A stretch of DNA of 64,000 nt from Baylisascaris procyonis (taxonomy: Eukaryota > Nematoda > Chromadorea > Rhabditida > Ascarididae). The notes beneath the pieces are model-generated. The model was not told the DNA's origin, searched no databases, and worked only from the letters and a program-made list of their open reading frames with translations. A program made the position numbers and the translations under genes. The stretch spans positions 5,039,501 to 5,103,500 of the forward strand of contig JAZARR010000230.1 in assembly GCA_037389465.1 (NCBI GenBank), in the 5' to 3' direction. Numbering within the stretch: the first letter of the stretch is position 1; every line of letters begins with the position of its first letter. Below are positions 47,447 through 60,254 of this stretch, piece after piece.

Positions 47447-47900
47447 CTAGACTGAGGGATTGAAAGTGAGTTCTCGAGAGAAAAGATTGGTGAGGTTGGA
47501 TAATTCGATGCAGTCGTTAATCTGGGGTTTTGGAGAGTTTATGAGGTGGGCTTCCCTTATCTTGCGGACTAGTGTGCCTTTGCCACGAGCAAGTATTTCG
47601 ACCACAATGTTAGTAGCCTCAAGGTTGTGGACCTCGGCAACATGCTTGGCCATTGGGCATGCAGCATATGATCGAGACAGTGGTGATGACATGCTTAACA
47701 CGTGCTCTCTAATGCGCTCATGCAGGAAGCGGCCTGCCTCACCAACACAGAAAAAATCGCATGCACAACAACGAATAGAAGAGACAACATCTTTCATGCA
47801 ACAGTCACCTAGATTGTTAGTGGGACAAATAACACATTTAGATGGGTTGTAGCATAGGCGATCATATAGTCGGTTGCGGATGAGAATTTATCGGAGTGTG
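47447..47900 (-). mobile_element. Penelope-like endonuclease fragment in tandem with copy 2
   Basis: A 116-codon minus-strand frame (MKDVVSSIRCCACDFFCVGE to RELTFNPSV) is a second GIY-YIG domain. It is followed, in the direction of transcription, by the 5' part of copy 2. This head-to-tail order of a 3' end running into a 5' end is the tandem layout often seen in Penelope-like elements. The YIG core reads FFCVGEAG, a change from FYVGETG that removes the tyrosine. Confidence 0.78.
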
Positions 47901-47930
47901 GGATGGGAAGGGGGTGACGTTTAGTTTATG

Positions 47931-48610
47931 GAGTTGGTGCTTTTTGAGGAGGGAAAATTCGTCAGTAAAACTGTCATCAAACGCAACGTCGTCTCCTGTT
48001 TCATAATAACCGTCCGTGCTGTCAGCCTCAATACAGACCACGGCAGCATGGAAACTTCTCTCCGTCGCGCCCAATCCATTCTTGCCACCAACGGTTACCG
48101 TCTTAACTTCTCATCCAACCAAAAACAACAACGTCTCGACAACCCGTCTCTTCGACATCGTAAACATCGTACTGAACATGAGCGTAATGCCCAAGTTTCC
48201 CTTTCCATTCCCTACATATTTGACAGTTTTACTGACGAATTTTCCCCCCCTCAATAAGCACCGACTCCTTCTTAAACTAAACGTTACCCCCTCCCCCTAA
48301 CAAAAATTCTCGTCCGCAACCGACTATATGATCGCCTATGCTACAACCCATCTAAATGTGTTATTTGTCCCACTAACAATCTAGGTGACTGTTGCATGAA
48401 AGATGTTGTCTCTTCTACTCGTTGTTGTGCATGCGATTTTTTCTGTGCTGGTGAGGCAGGCCGCTTCCTGCATGAGCGCATTAGAGAGCACGTGTTAAGC
48501 ATGTCATCACCACTGTCTCGATCATATGTCGCATGCCCAATGGCCAAGTATGTTGCCGAGGTCCACAACCTTGAGGCTACTAATATTGTGGTCAAAATAC
48601 TTCATCGTCT
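47931..48610 (+). mobile_element. Inverted Penelope-like 3' fragment, head-to-head with the tandem pair
   Basis: The plus strand encodes the end of the RT (RNVVSCFIITVRAVSLNTDH, SLRRAQSILATNGYRLNFSS) and then the linker and endonuclease up to KHV-equivalent KYVAEVHNLEATNIVVKIL at about 48,597. It is joined at about 48,600 to Helitron 2. Identity to the minus-strand copies is high, and the pair around 47,900-47,935 forms an inverted junction. Confidence 0.8.
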
Positions 48611-49125
48611 TGTTGGGGTAGGTGGAATGTAGGCCTGAATAACACGGTCGATATCTTCAGGCGCCCACATTTGCTTTGCCTGGTCCACGCATAACGATAA
48701 ATGGGCATGTGGCAAGCCCCTCTTTTGGAACTCTGTGTTGTAGGCGAAACCTAGAACAGTACCAAATATCCCCCTTACCAAAATATCTTTTAAAGTTCAG
48801 TGAACTTATTACAAAAGGCGCGCGCCGCAAGGATCGGGTGGTCCACACACCGCTCACCGGGTTTCAACATTTCCGTTATCTCGGGCTGTTGTGGTGAACG
48901 ACCGCGCTACGACTAAATTTGCATATATCAGCCTCAGTGATATTTGTTCTTCTCTGTTCTATTATATTGTGCCTTTTCTCTGGTTGTCTGCGTATTCCAA
49001 CCCGTTCACTGTTATATGCGTTGAATCTGATATATTGGTGGTTTTTCGTGTTCCTCAGTTCAGTCAACTGGTTCAGTTACCCGGTGCGGTTTGGTGCACC
49101 GTTTCGGTCAGCCGACAGTAAACCT

Positions 49126-49851
49126 TCAACTGCTCGCCTCGTTCGCACGGCAGCAACACAACACGGGCCATTTCGGATTGGTTGTGAAGGTGATGAAGTA
49201 ATTAGGGCGGCCTACTTCACCCACCATGGCAATGCTGTCCTCGAAACATCGCTGCATGTTTCTTGGGCTTCCCGGGTAGGGGCCGGGAAGAATAACAACC
49301 TTGCCCACTTTTAAACCGCCTGTTGCGAGACGTTCACCAGTCACCTTTCTGAAGAGGTCCTCGGCCTCATCAGAACGAAATCGTTCACAATTACGCGATA
49401 TATAATCGAGCCGTGTAGCCTCGATGCACACGTGATTATATGCTGTGAACTGCTGCGCAAGCCCACAAGCCCTCCACAACCAATGCGGCTGATCCGTTAT
49501 CCTGTACGCATAATGGTAGATGGAGAACTCCCACTGAGACACGTATTTTCTTGGCACTCTCTCCTTCATTTGGCACTCATTTCCTATTTGGCACACATTC
49601 TCTATTTGGCAGTCATCTTCCATTTGGCACTCGTTCTCGATTTGGCACTCCTCATCAATTGGGTCACCGTTTCCTTTTTGGCACACCGCTGCTTTAGGCG
49701 CCCTAAAGCAACTTTTGCGACAACTTTCATTTGGCAGGGCTGACACCGGTATTGAACGCGTATAGAACATTTCATCCAGAGGTCGCAGTGACGAAGAAAG
49801 GAGTGGAAATACTTGAGAGTTCCAGTACGGCAATGCTCGTGCACTTCTCAC
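49126..49851 (-). pseudogene. Helitron 2 frame with Helitron core motifs and hexapeptide repeat
   Basis: A 241-codon frame beginning within the region shared with Helitron 1 (SARALPYWNSQVFPLLSS). It contains the hexapeptide array CQIENE-CQMEDD-CQIENV, then YVSQWEFSIYHYAYRITDQP, CIEATRLDYISRNCERFRSD, VVILPGPYPGSPRNM and YFITFTTNPKWP. These last two are signature blocks of Helitron Rep/helicase proteins. The frame is lost after NPKWP, with continuation in another frame. Confidence 0.78.
49551..49658 (-). repeat. 18-bp coding minisatellite (Cys-Gln hexapeptides)
   Basis: The tttggcac core recurs at 49,569, 49,587, 49,605, 49,623 and 49,641, with a further unit at 49,551: an exact 18-base period. 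On the minus strand each unit encodes C-Q-(I/M) plus three mostly acidic or polar residues. Confidence 0.9.
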
Positions 49852-50667
49852 GTGATGTGTGAATATTCACGTGCCGTACTGGTTTGGGTTAGGCGTTAGG
49901 CGTCTTCTGTCGCTTCAAATATTGCCATCATTTGACCTGGTGCTGACGCGTTCAACCATCCGGGACGTATACGCGGCTCACTGTTGTTTTCCGCCATCCC
50001 AGCGTCTTGGACGATACACATACGCATCCTTGGCTCTTCGTGCACCCCTTGCAGTTGCAGTCGCTAATTTTCTTCTTGGTATGCTTCATCCAAGCGAATG
50101 CACATCTGACAAAATTTATTATGTGAACGTAGCATGCTGCCAATTTCCATGAGCAAGCCCCGATGAAGAGGCCCGCATAACTCGGTTCCAACAAGGAGAT
50201 CGGTAGCTTCCTCTGTGTCGCAGTGGAAGTAATTTGCGAACAGCGCCGATACGTTCACATATACTTCGCCAGATATTTTGTGTGTTTGCATCCCATGCGC
50301 TTGGTGCTGCTCATGAATGCTCAGTGAGGCCACTGCCAAAAAAAAACAATGTTTCATGTATTTCGCAGGAAGCACTTGGAATGAGGATGTTTGTCGCTAT
50401 ATAGTTGTCTAAAACAGAGTTCACTCTTCACTGCGAATTGCAGTGCCCCACAGCATGAGCAAGCCTCGCCCATGCGGACAAGTGTGAACAAGGCTGGTAG
50501 CTGTTCCATTCCAGCCACAAATCCTAAATCGCCATCGCGATTACCCTTGACAGCTTTTTATCTGCCTCTGCTGCCAATAACAGCTCGCTTAGGAGTTTCC
50601 CCGCCACCGGATTCTATTGTCGCCGGATGCGTCGAAATCACCACACCTGGCCTCGCGTGCACCAATT

Positions 50668-50958
50668 TCATTGCGAGACGCTTCCAAACCTCCACAGGTG
50701 ACGTCGCATGTATTGTTTCTGGTGAGTTAGCTGCCATACTGGGAGCTCGCGAATTAATACAGTTATAAATCCCCGTCGAAATTTGCACACGTCAAATTCG
50801 CAGTGTAGAGTCGGGAGTTTATGCATAATGCACACCGCCGTGAAGCACACTACCACACTGTAACTGCAACCGTCATTCTGACGGGCTATATTTACATTGC
50901 TATAATTGCTGCATTTGACCCAGGATGCAACATAGCTATCATTCCCCAGTGGGAGCAT
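50668..50958 (-). pseudogene. Decayed Ulp1-like domain of Helitron 2
   Basis: The frame reads MLPLGNDSYVASWVKCSNYS then NVNIARQNDGCSYSVVVCF. It aligns with QNDGCSCGVIVCF of Helitron 1, but the catalytic Cys is Tyr (codon TAC at 50,860-50,862) and the following Gly is Ser. The His/Asp part upstream (51,060-50,960) lies in other frames. The protease cannot be functional in this copy. Confidence 0.72.
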
Positions 50959-51860
50959 GCAAATTTCGAGTGATGAAGTGGTTCGTAGTAACGGACCTCA
51001 CTTCTTCTATGCTATACAGCTAAAACATGGTCGTTTGGAATAATTATAGGGAATATTACCACCTCCCAATTTTCAAAAAATCACACACGTACATATTAAC
51101 ATACTGATAGGGCTTGTCGCCGGGTCCTTGGCCAGCTCCAACATCCACATACACGGTCATACCACAATGGACGCTTCATACGTGAAAATGTGCGACGATT
51201 TTGAGGTACGCGAAAATCGTCATAATGTCCAACCGCCCAGGTGGGCCAAGAAGGTCACGATACAACCGGTCACCTACACCCGCAGACATAATTACGGTGA
51301 CCAGAGAATCATTTTCAACAATACTCAACAGAAGGTTTACATCAGCCGGTGGCTGCGAGCTTTAAAAACCGCATTCGCTGATGTTCCTGGTACCTACCGA
51401 CAACTGCTTGCACCGAGAATGCGGCTATTGCTGCTTCGCGAAAATGTACAGCATTTGCCTCCCTAGCCTTGGTGGCCACGCTTCTTCTCCTCAACCGCAG
51501 CATAGCGTAAAAAGAATTATTGGAGCACAGGTAGAAAACGAATTATTAAAGCATGAGCCAGAAACTCCGAGAATCACGGAGGCAGATGAACAATAACAGA
51601 AGCAGATGATCACCGCAGTACGTTGCGAAGAGGAGAAATCGGTCTACATTGAAGGCAACAATTTCTCAATACAAATTTTTGCATGAGGATGAGTTGATAA
51701 TGTTCAGCACGCTCATCACCTTCAATATAACCCAACCAACCAATGACGACAGTGCAGTTCGCTCCGGGCGCACTAGCACACCACTGTTTGCAAGATCAGT
51801 GCCTTATCTCTATATCCAAGATATGCTCTGCATCGAAGAAGTACTGGGCTCACTTTCCTC

Positions 51861-54800
51861 CGCTCACAAACAAGCGCATCATCAGCTTGGAAGCAAAACA
51901 AGGACGACATCAGAGCCAGGACAAAGGCAATTCCGCTCTCTGAATCCACAACCTATGGCCATAGACTGCTGCAGGGGACTGTAGAGTGGCGCATAATGGA
52001 AGACCGGAAGCCCGCACTATGCAATCGCAAGCCACCCACAGACACTACCCACTTTCTAGATCGAGCGACTTTGAACATCACTTCGGTTTCCCTGCCCACA
52101 CTGCCCATAAAACTGGAACATTTTCAACACCTACGCGAATGCAGGCGAGATTTCGAGAGCACCATCGGACCCTCCCCGCTCCGACAGCTCCACTTCTTCA
52201 CAAAATACCACCAACATACATAAAAGAAAATATTACATCCTTCTCGTCTAACTATGTCGTAAACAATGCACGTAAGTGTCAACCGCTCATTTTCCCCATG
52301 CTCTCACCTAACCATCTCAAAGCCATGCAGCACTCGGCAGCAACCCACTAGTGAAACCCAACCTGTGCTCGGCACGATGAAGGACCCGCCCTGCAAAGCG
52401 CATTTGGGCCACCGCTCGCCGCCGCTATAACAAATACACATACGCTCAAAGCCGTGGCTCAAACTACGCCAGTCCTACAGCCCCGCATGGTATATAAAAG
52501 ATATTGAAAATACCGCATTTCTTATTGAAAATACCGCGTTTCTTCAACTTCCAGGGACATCGTGCCAAACACGTGCCATGGGCACCCTCTACTGCGGAGT
52601 GCCAATACGTCGACGGTCACGTCCTCAGGAAAAGCAACCGTTGAAAACATGCTGACCAGCTCCGCGAAATTTGCAAGGAACGCTATGGTCGTTCAGATGA
52701 AAAAAAAATCGTAAAGGCATGCCCAGGACACATCTGTTACATCACTGGAACAAACCTATCCTGAATCGAAATAATCCCCATTATGACTAAGTCCGTATCG
52801 ATTCAAGACACCCTCAACCGCACCATCTATCCTCAGTGAAGACATTCAGTTCCATTCAACACAATTTTATCCCATCCATGCCATCCCACTTTCGCCGAAT
52901 GCGCTCTCTCAAAAACCCTAAGCTCGCGTGAGATGTACCTTGAATGGCTACCTAGCTATCAGTTTGTGTTCACTGCGATTGGCAGAACACATAAAAGAGA
53001 AATTATAATGGTCATATTCAGGCAGAAGGTTGTGGACCATTGAACGCACGAAAATGCAAGGTGGTTATCGTGAACGGTGGACGGGAATGAGCAGGGATAG
53101 CCGCACTTTACCCTGTTAGCCATCGGAATAGCAAGCTCTCACCAACCGCTTGCCAGGCGCGTCGGATCGAAGTCAATTGACGAGCATCGCCGACCCTCTA
53201 ACCGTAACGACGTCAAAGCGCAAAAAATGCGCGGAGGGAGTTCCCCAACCAAGGTCCATTTCCGCTTACTTTGGATCCAGAAAGCCTTTTTTGGATTCAA
53301 TGGTTTAATGAATAGTATTTTTTATAAAATTCATGACAAAACCAAAAAAGGAATGAACACAGATTCGGTCATCTGGAACAAAGTTCGCTAAAGCTGGTTA
53401 TGGATAATCATGGATAGTTTTTGTCGGAATCGAATAAAACGAAAGAAAGTAAGCATAGAAAAGCACTAAAAGTAACAGCGGGAAAGTGACTGCAGAGATC
53501 CTGACAAGAGAAAAAACAAGACCTCAGGCCTTGACCTCCGTTCAAGAACCACACGGTCAAAAAATCCAAATCTGTGGGTTCCCTCTTCGACAAAAGCACG
53601 TCTAGTACTTCAATTCAACACTTTTCGTTTGATTCTTCTCCATTTGCACTCCCAGACTTCTGTTCGGGCCACTTTTTTTCAGATGCGCGCAGCACGCCCC
53701 TTCACAAAATGTGCTCGTACGCCAATATAAGCGTGAATATTGAAATATTGAGAGCAACAAAATAAATAAAAAAGCATCGAATAAATGGAACATATTCTCT
53801 CGGAAGGAAGAACACCACTAAAGAAATGCACGTTTTTAACCCTCCTTTACAAAAAAGTCGAAAACAGCACTCACAAAATCGTTACTTCAATACTTCACCT
53901 CCAGAGTTCCTCTTTCTGCATATCATTCAGCTCATCAGCTTCGGCAACCGACGTTGATCCTCCCGCTTCTCAATCAGCCACACTGTGTTCTCCTGAAAAA
54001 ATGCAGCAGATGTTACTCTGGAGTAGGACCTCAGCAAATATCCTGACGCTCCATTCCCTTTGAAAGAAATAACGCAGCTTTAATACCATTTGGCCAATTC
54101 CCACCATCTAAGTTTTATTTGTTAATTTTTGAGGAATGTCGTCATTATTAATATCGATGCGCGTGGAAATTATCTGCTACATCAATCCTTGGAAAAAAAG
54201 TTAAAAAAGAAGTGAAAATAAACAATGCATCTAAATTACTGATCAACCAAAAAGAGACAAAAGACCATCGTATGAAAACAATAACAATTAGCACAGAAAC
54301 CAAGTATCTAAACTCGTTATTTCATCCAATAAAATCAGTAGATTTGATAAAAAACAACAAACATGTAAACAAAAAGGTACCAAGTTCCAAATAAACGGAA
54401 ATTAAAACCACTAGAGACCTTGAGAAATTCTTTTATCGCAAATTTTTTTAATAACACCAGGTGTTAATATACAGAAAATAAGAGACGCTAAATGTAAACA
54501 AACAGTCATTAGAAACGAGACATAGTTGAGGACAAGGACAGCAAAAACATCTGCAAAAAAAGTTACAGAAATTCTTGAGAAAACTACATCTGACCTTTTT
54601 CAAAAAAGTCGTAATTAAGATGAACCTCAACGAAAAACACAACGAGTGTTACACAAAACTGAACGCGCTCTCAATAAATACCGCAAAAACAGCGGTCTCC
54701 CCAGTGCAGACCAGAAAACGTTTATACCATTCGACGACAGAATATTTCACTAACCGGATCAGGCCTTTCAGCAATAAACGACAAAAGGCAAAAGCAACTG

Positions 54801-57800
54801 AAGAAAGTCATGGACAAACTTCTCGAAAAAAAAGAAAATAAAAACTCTAGAAATGCCCGATATTTTCATTAACATCTTATTGATCGTTGTGAAATCTGTC
54901 CCATATAAAAAACACTAAAATGTTGACCAATGACGCATATTTCTAGGAAAACGAAACTTTCCGTTATTTGAGAGGACAAAAATTTTGCTCGAATTTTTCG
55001 ACATCGTTTAAAGGCAAGGAAAAGTCAAAAACTATTAAATAAGCACACAATTAGAAATAAATGAAATTAGGCGATATTCCTTCTCACATCTCCGCAATAT
55101 TGCAGGCAAGTAAAATGAGTGCGGCGGCGACCAAGCAAGTTATAACAATGTGCAGCAGCGAACCAAAGATGAAAATTTAAGAAACCTTGGCAACACTGCC
55201 GATGCAAATATCTCCGTTATTCCGCAAGCTCGAAGTTTTGTAACGAACATTCCGTTGTTTTCAACCTGCGACATTCGCCCCTCCAACATCACCAAATCAA
55301 TGACCACTGCTGTGACCGCTCTCAAATGAATTCCCTCCTCTCCCCTCGATCAACCTATATAGCAGTGGTGCTAAGGATTCATCTGTTTAGCCGCAACTGG
55401 GACAAACAGCTCGGCTTTGAATCAGCAATTACTGTATTGCTACAGCGAATATTTTGCTTGGGACTCGTAAAAACTATAAACAGATGGAACAAGAGTTTAG
55501 GAGCAATATCAGCAAAGTTTGCTGGAGAAGAAATAAGTCCTGAGCATATTTCAACTCCAGCAAATTTCAAGCCTTAAAAAGTTATTAGAAACAAGAAAGG
55601 CACCATGGCACCTTCAACATTTATCTATACATTTCAAATCCATTTGGAAAAAACAAGAAATAAAATCGTCTCCGGCCTTTTGCGATTAGTCAGAATGGAA
55701 ACGATGAGTAAAGACTACTCCAGTTCCAACAACATCCATCATACCAAAAAACGATGAATCGATGCTATCATGATCTCTTCAAATTAAAAGTCAACCGGTT
55801 AATCCATTCTATGTATGCCACATGTTGCAAATCGCATCCAGGGGACTCATCTAACTATTGCAACCTGAACATCAAAAAATATCTTCCGCGTTGTTTGGGT
55901 TCGTCAGTGCTCCACCTCAGTGACTTGCATACGAGCATCATTCCATGCTCGCTAGAACACCGACCGCCACTGCTCTAAAAAACTCTTTCCCAAAGCGATC
56001 GTCCTCATCGAGTGCAACAATAGAGGAATGACTTCACTAGCAACTCCCTTGAGACCTGCAACGTGTCAATTTCAAAAAAGCGTGCAATATTTCGATGTTC
56101 CTAAATGCCATCACCAAATTTCACAAAAAGGTAGCTTTTTATTACTCCTGCCGCGGGGTATGCTCCAAAGCGCATCGCATTATTCGGTCGGGAGAGCAAG
56201 GAAGGGGGCGAGGAGGGGGAGGATGCGATGATGAGGACTAGCACAATGTTCAAGCTCTAATCGGCTTTTCAGTCGTTATTTGGCCATTCAACCTCTACTT
56301 GGTCCATCTGGCTTCTATCGGTCCGGTTTTCACGAATGATGGCTGAGCTGAAGAGAAAATCAAGAGTTGCTGCAAGACCGAAAGCAGAAGAAGGATATAA
56401 GAACACGATTAAAGAAACGGAGTGCAGTGCTAAGGAAATCCTCATCTCAAAGCACGAACGGGTGACTTTTAACGTTTTCGGATCAAAATTTGCAGTTCAT
56501 CGACCTAGAACCCAAATGATAACTCCGTCGTCACAAAATTCTTCGCGGCCCCTTTCCGCGCCAAACCAACGCTTTTCTGCTTAAGTCAAAATCAATTAAG
56601 CAAGCGAATGATCTGTTTACTGTAAATGATGGGCGATTCTAAACGAACCCTTATCTCTCAACTTGGACACTTCCTGACAGTGCAGAGAGGTGAAAAAAAA
56701 AGACCTCGCAAGGAGAAGAGCTTGTGTTGGTGGCTCTTGCGTAGTCTGACCCCACACAGCACCAATTTTTTTCATCGCCGTCTCCGGTGTACGCGAAATG
56801 AAGAACAATAAACAATTTAGTGCCATATCTAACCATCGCTCATCGTCGCTCCAAAGAGTCTAGGGCCCGGAAGACACACGATCAAAAGCCCATAATCATC
56901 GAAATATCAAAAGAGCTCGGATTTGCGAACTTCGCGGACACCGCATGGTCATTGGCCGTCGTATTCGAAAAGCATTTCTTTCAGCCTCACGAGCTCTTCC
57001 GCTAAATTCACATTTGAAGAAAACTTGCTACTTGAAGAAGTAGAGAAAATTAAATACGTTGATAAAAAAGGGGCAGAATATGGTTACAGTTCTTAACAAA
57101 GACCTGAATTTCAAGAAATCAGCCCAACAGGCTTACATTATAAATACTACTAAGTAAATGGACAGCGATCGCAGATGACCGCGCCAAACAACTGCTAAAT
57201 CAAAGAATCTTCACAGCGTAAAAACGCAAACTTACAAACCTGCGTTAAATAGGACGAACGGAAAGAAAGCAGGTGGAAGTTGGAGGAAGAAGTGGAAGTT
57301 GGAGGAAACTGGCGTTCTTTTGCTCCCCTGACATGACGTGAAGCCGTTACGGTTGCTTCAGAAAATGACGCCTGCGCCACCGCCCTCCCAACTTTATCTA
57401 TCGGTCAATCTGAAAAAAAAAACCAATTTCAATTAAAAAACATGACATTCCGGTCACTCCATTCATTCCAACACAACCATTAATACCGACGACGCAACGA
57501 ATCATCGCTTAATGATCAATCCGCTGCACCGGGAACTAGGTCTTCATGAAAGTATTGTCTTCATAAATAATCAGTATTTTATTTCCTTTTTATGTAGTCA
57601 ACATTTCAGCTGTTAAATATGTGTAACTGGTCAATCACTTTACTCTTTCGATGGTATAACAATCGTTTTTGAAATCCAATAATACAATTTGCGCAATCAA
57701 CAAAACTCACCAAGGAAATCTGCAAAGAAATTTCAAACCAAAGCCAGTGAACAAGGAACAGAAGAAAACAAGAAAACAAACTGGAACGCCCGTCTGGGAA

Positions 57801-60182
57801 AAGAACCCTAATTTCAGGGCATTTCTTATCGGGTATACATCGCCCATCTCACAATATCTGCGAATAATCAATGCCTTCTTAGATGCAGCGAGGTCATACT
57901 ATGTGAACCATGAATCAAGAGCACCCCATGCGGAATATAAATAAGCCAGCAAATGCGACGTATTAAAGATGGCCAACACCCCTTCCATAACACACAGTCC
58001 GACAGGGCTGAGGAAGCAAATACGCACCTGTCAGATTTTCGAATTTCAACTGGCAGCGATGTGATCATTTAAGAAGGGGAACAGGGGAACTGTAAGGAGA
58101 TATAGGACCGCTGTATAAGTAAACAAGCGAGGAATAAGATTGTTGTCGTAGGTTGGTAGCATAAACAGCTGTATGGCCAGCTCAATGGTAATCCGATAAA
58201 CAAGTAAACGGCTTGGAGGCGTATTTACACCCATCCATCCATCAACACACACGCAGCATGCTTGCATGCATGCGCACGGGCACTATTATACGCATATACG
58301 CATATATCCGTTCGCACATACACAGAAAATTGATGTAGAGTGCACACTCGCCGCGTTTTCTTGCGCGCTGTTTGGGATGTCAACTATTCCGCATTCAATA
58401 AGGAATTTCAGATACCTGTGGGACTTCCATAACTTTGAGCATCCCAACGATGCAATGAAACGCAAAGTAGTCGACACTTATTGTCCTAATTGACGTGACA
58501 ACAAAAATACACGAACAATGGATGAATCTCAACTGAACAAGCACCCATGTAGAAGCAGCTTCACCTCGACTATAAAAAGGAAGCGATCAGCAGTTTTGAT
58601 TTAAATTAAACGTTCGCTAACGCTTCACCCCTTAGCGAATGGACTAATACTCAGTTCTGAGCGAACACGTGCATGCGGGTCTATCAAAATTTTTTTGGTG
58701 TCTGCGGTCTCGTGTTTGACTCGCATTAAACGGGCACATAAGTCTGTAAGCAAAGCTACAACTGCTCGATACCGGTTCAAAGCATTTTTGCATGTTTTTC
58801 AAAGAGAACGCTATCAAGCTATAGCGAATGACACGCTTGGCAAAAAAAGGCTACCCCAGTCAATACCTGACACCCCTATGGAGAAAGCAAGTATAGCCAT
58901 AAAGCGTGCAGATCACTGGCTACCTGTGTTTACGAAACGACGATGCCAGGACAGGTGTGACCAACGTTCAGCAGTAGAAATAAATATGCAGCTGCAAATA
59001 TTAATGTGTACTCGTGGAAACTCACGAGGAGTGCCGTATACTCATGGCAAACATCGGTGATTGTTCACTCGGATTTCTACATTTCCCAACGAGATGTATA
59101 AACAAAGGTGCAACAGTGGGGAAGGGGAAGGAGAGGGAGGAGGTGCATTTCAATAAAAAGCACAATTACTGACCACTGTTCGAGACGGCCGCAGAGTGCA
59201 ATTACAGAATTGCCAAGCCGAGCCACCAAATGGGCGACTTATGATCGAATCCCATAGGCACCAAAAAACATTTAACTGAGGACAACAGAACAGCCTCGTT
59301 GCCGGCTTAACGTACGAATAATTTGCTGACTGACATAAAGTGCATAGATGTGCCAACAAACAGCAGACAGATTTCTACAAATACGAGGGTCACCGATAAA
59401 TGAACCTATAAAAAATGGGCCAAAAGTTGACAAAAAACTCAGCTCAATGAACCAACCACACGCGCGCGTACCGTCGCGACACTGGTGCAGGTACGTCTGA
59501 TTCTTGCAAGTCTTGGCAACGATCGAAACCGTCAGATGCGTAATGACTGAGTAGTCGAGTCGATCGATCCTAAGACAACAGATGATCTGCAGGCGCTAAA
59601 TCGTGCACTCCGAGATCTGAATGATCGGCGAGGTTTCCTCGCTAAGAACATAATAAGAAAGTTACTCGAGGGACCTTTCCTCCTCTACAGCTTCCTTACC
59701 CTTTCTTTCGACTCATCTAGTTATCAAAAAAAACGAATTTTAAGATTTCAATCTGTCGTTACCAATAACCAAATTTGCATATTCAGTCCCATGCTTAATT
59801 GCCTGAACATGAAAAAGTTTAAGTTATTCTCGTTCACTTTCCTTGAAAGTGCATGATAAGAAAAAGCTAAAAAATAACGAATTTCTGACTTATATTTGAG
59901 TTCAACAGCGAGGAATATTTCTTTTATTCACACCTTTGCTTAAACGGATTGTAACTGGATGGATGAGCATCTAAATTCCCATTAACTGTATAAATGAATA
60001 AGCAGACGAACTTCCATTCAGTGTTCGATTCACCTTGCAGAGAGAAAAATAATGAAGTACGCTTATGCAAGTAGGGATCAATTAAACAGCTCTTCGAAAC
60101 ATCACAATTTTCTCTACTTCGGCTCCTGTATTCCTTATTTCGAGCCTCGGCCATTCCCAGCGACCAAATCCACGCATTGCGC
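51861..60182. other. Long region without a confident gene
   Basis: A-rich plus strand with many short open frames and no recognised family. Exon-like minus-strand pieces are present but could not be chained. At about 55,258-55,325 the frame reads AVTAVVIDLVMLEGRMSQ before a gttgaa donor-like site. At about 53,905-53,980 it reads AGGSTSVAEADELNDMQKEE before gtgaag. At 57,230-57,380 it reads ASFSEATVTASRHVRGAKER before gtttgt. These may be scraps of a minus-strand gene or of repeats. A short GGAAGTTGGAGGAA direct repeat lies at 57,286-57,325. Confidence 0.35.
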
Positions 60183-60254
60183 GGTCCCGTGGTGTAGCGG
60201 TTAGCACTCAGGACTTTGAATCCTGCGACGGGAGTTCAAATCTCCCCGGGGCCT
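60183..60254 (+). tRNA. tRNA-Gln (anticodon UUG)
   Basis: Seventy-two bases fold as a complete cloverleaf. The acceptor GGTCCCG pairs with CGGGGCC with one T-G wobble. The D arm contains GTGTAGCGGTTAGCAC. The anticodon stem CAGGA/TCCTG encloses the loop CTTTGAA with anticodon TTG. The T stem GGGAG/CTCCC encloses TTCAAAT, and the discriminator is T. The A box (D arm) and B box (GAGTTCAAATCTC) are both good, so internal pol III promotion is expected. There is no T-run of four or more within about 70 bases downstream, so termination is unclear and a tRNA-derived repeat is a minor alternative. Confidence 0.93.

Larger units (their letters stand above)
48611..51860 (-). mobile_element. Helitron 2 (3' truncated) with decayed Ulp1-like domain
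   Basis: Minus-strand order: an upstream region shared with Helitron 1 (to about 51,860) and a basic N-terminus near 51,500, then an Ulp1-like piece (50,958-50,668) and an N-terminal zinc region (50,500-50,060). Next comes a linker with an 18-base minisatellite, then the Helitron core LPGPYPGSPRNMQRCFEDSI and GRPNYFITFTTNPKWP at 49,270-49,160. Finally EFQKRGLPHAHLSLCVDQAK and APEDIDRVIQAYIPP lie at 48,740-48,620. The last blocks are the classic Helitron sequence around the rolling-circle nuclease (GLPHAH). It is cut at about 48,610 by Penelope-like sequence, so the helicase is missing. Many frameshifts are present. Confidence 0.85.
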
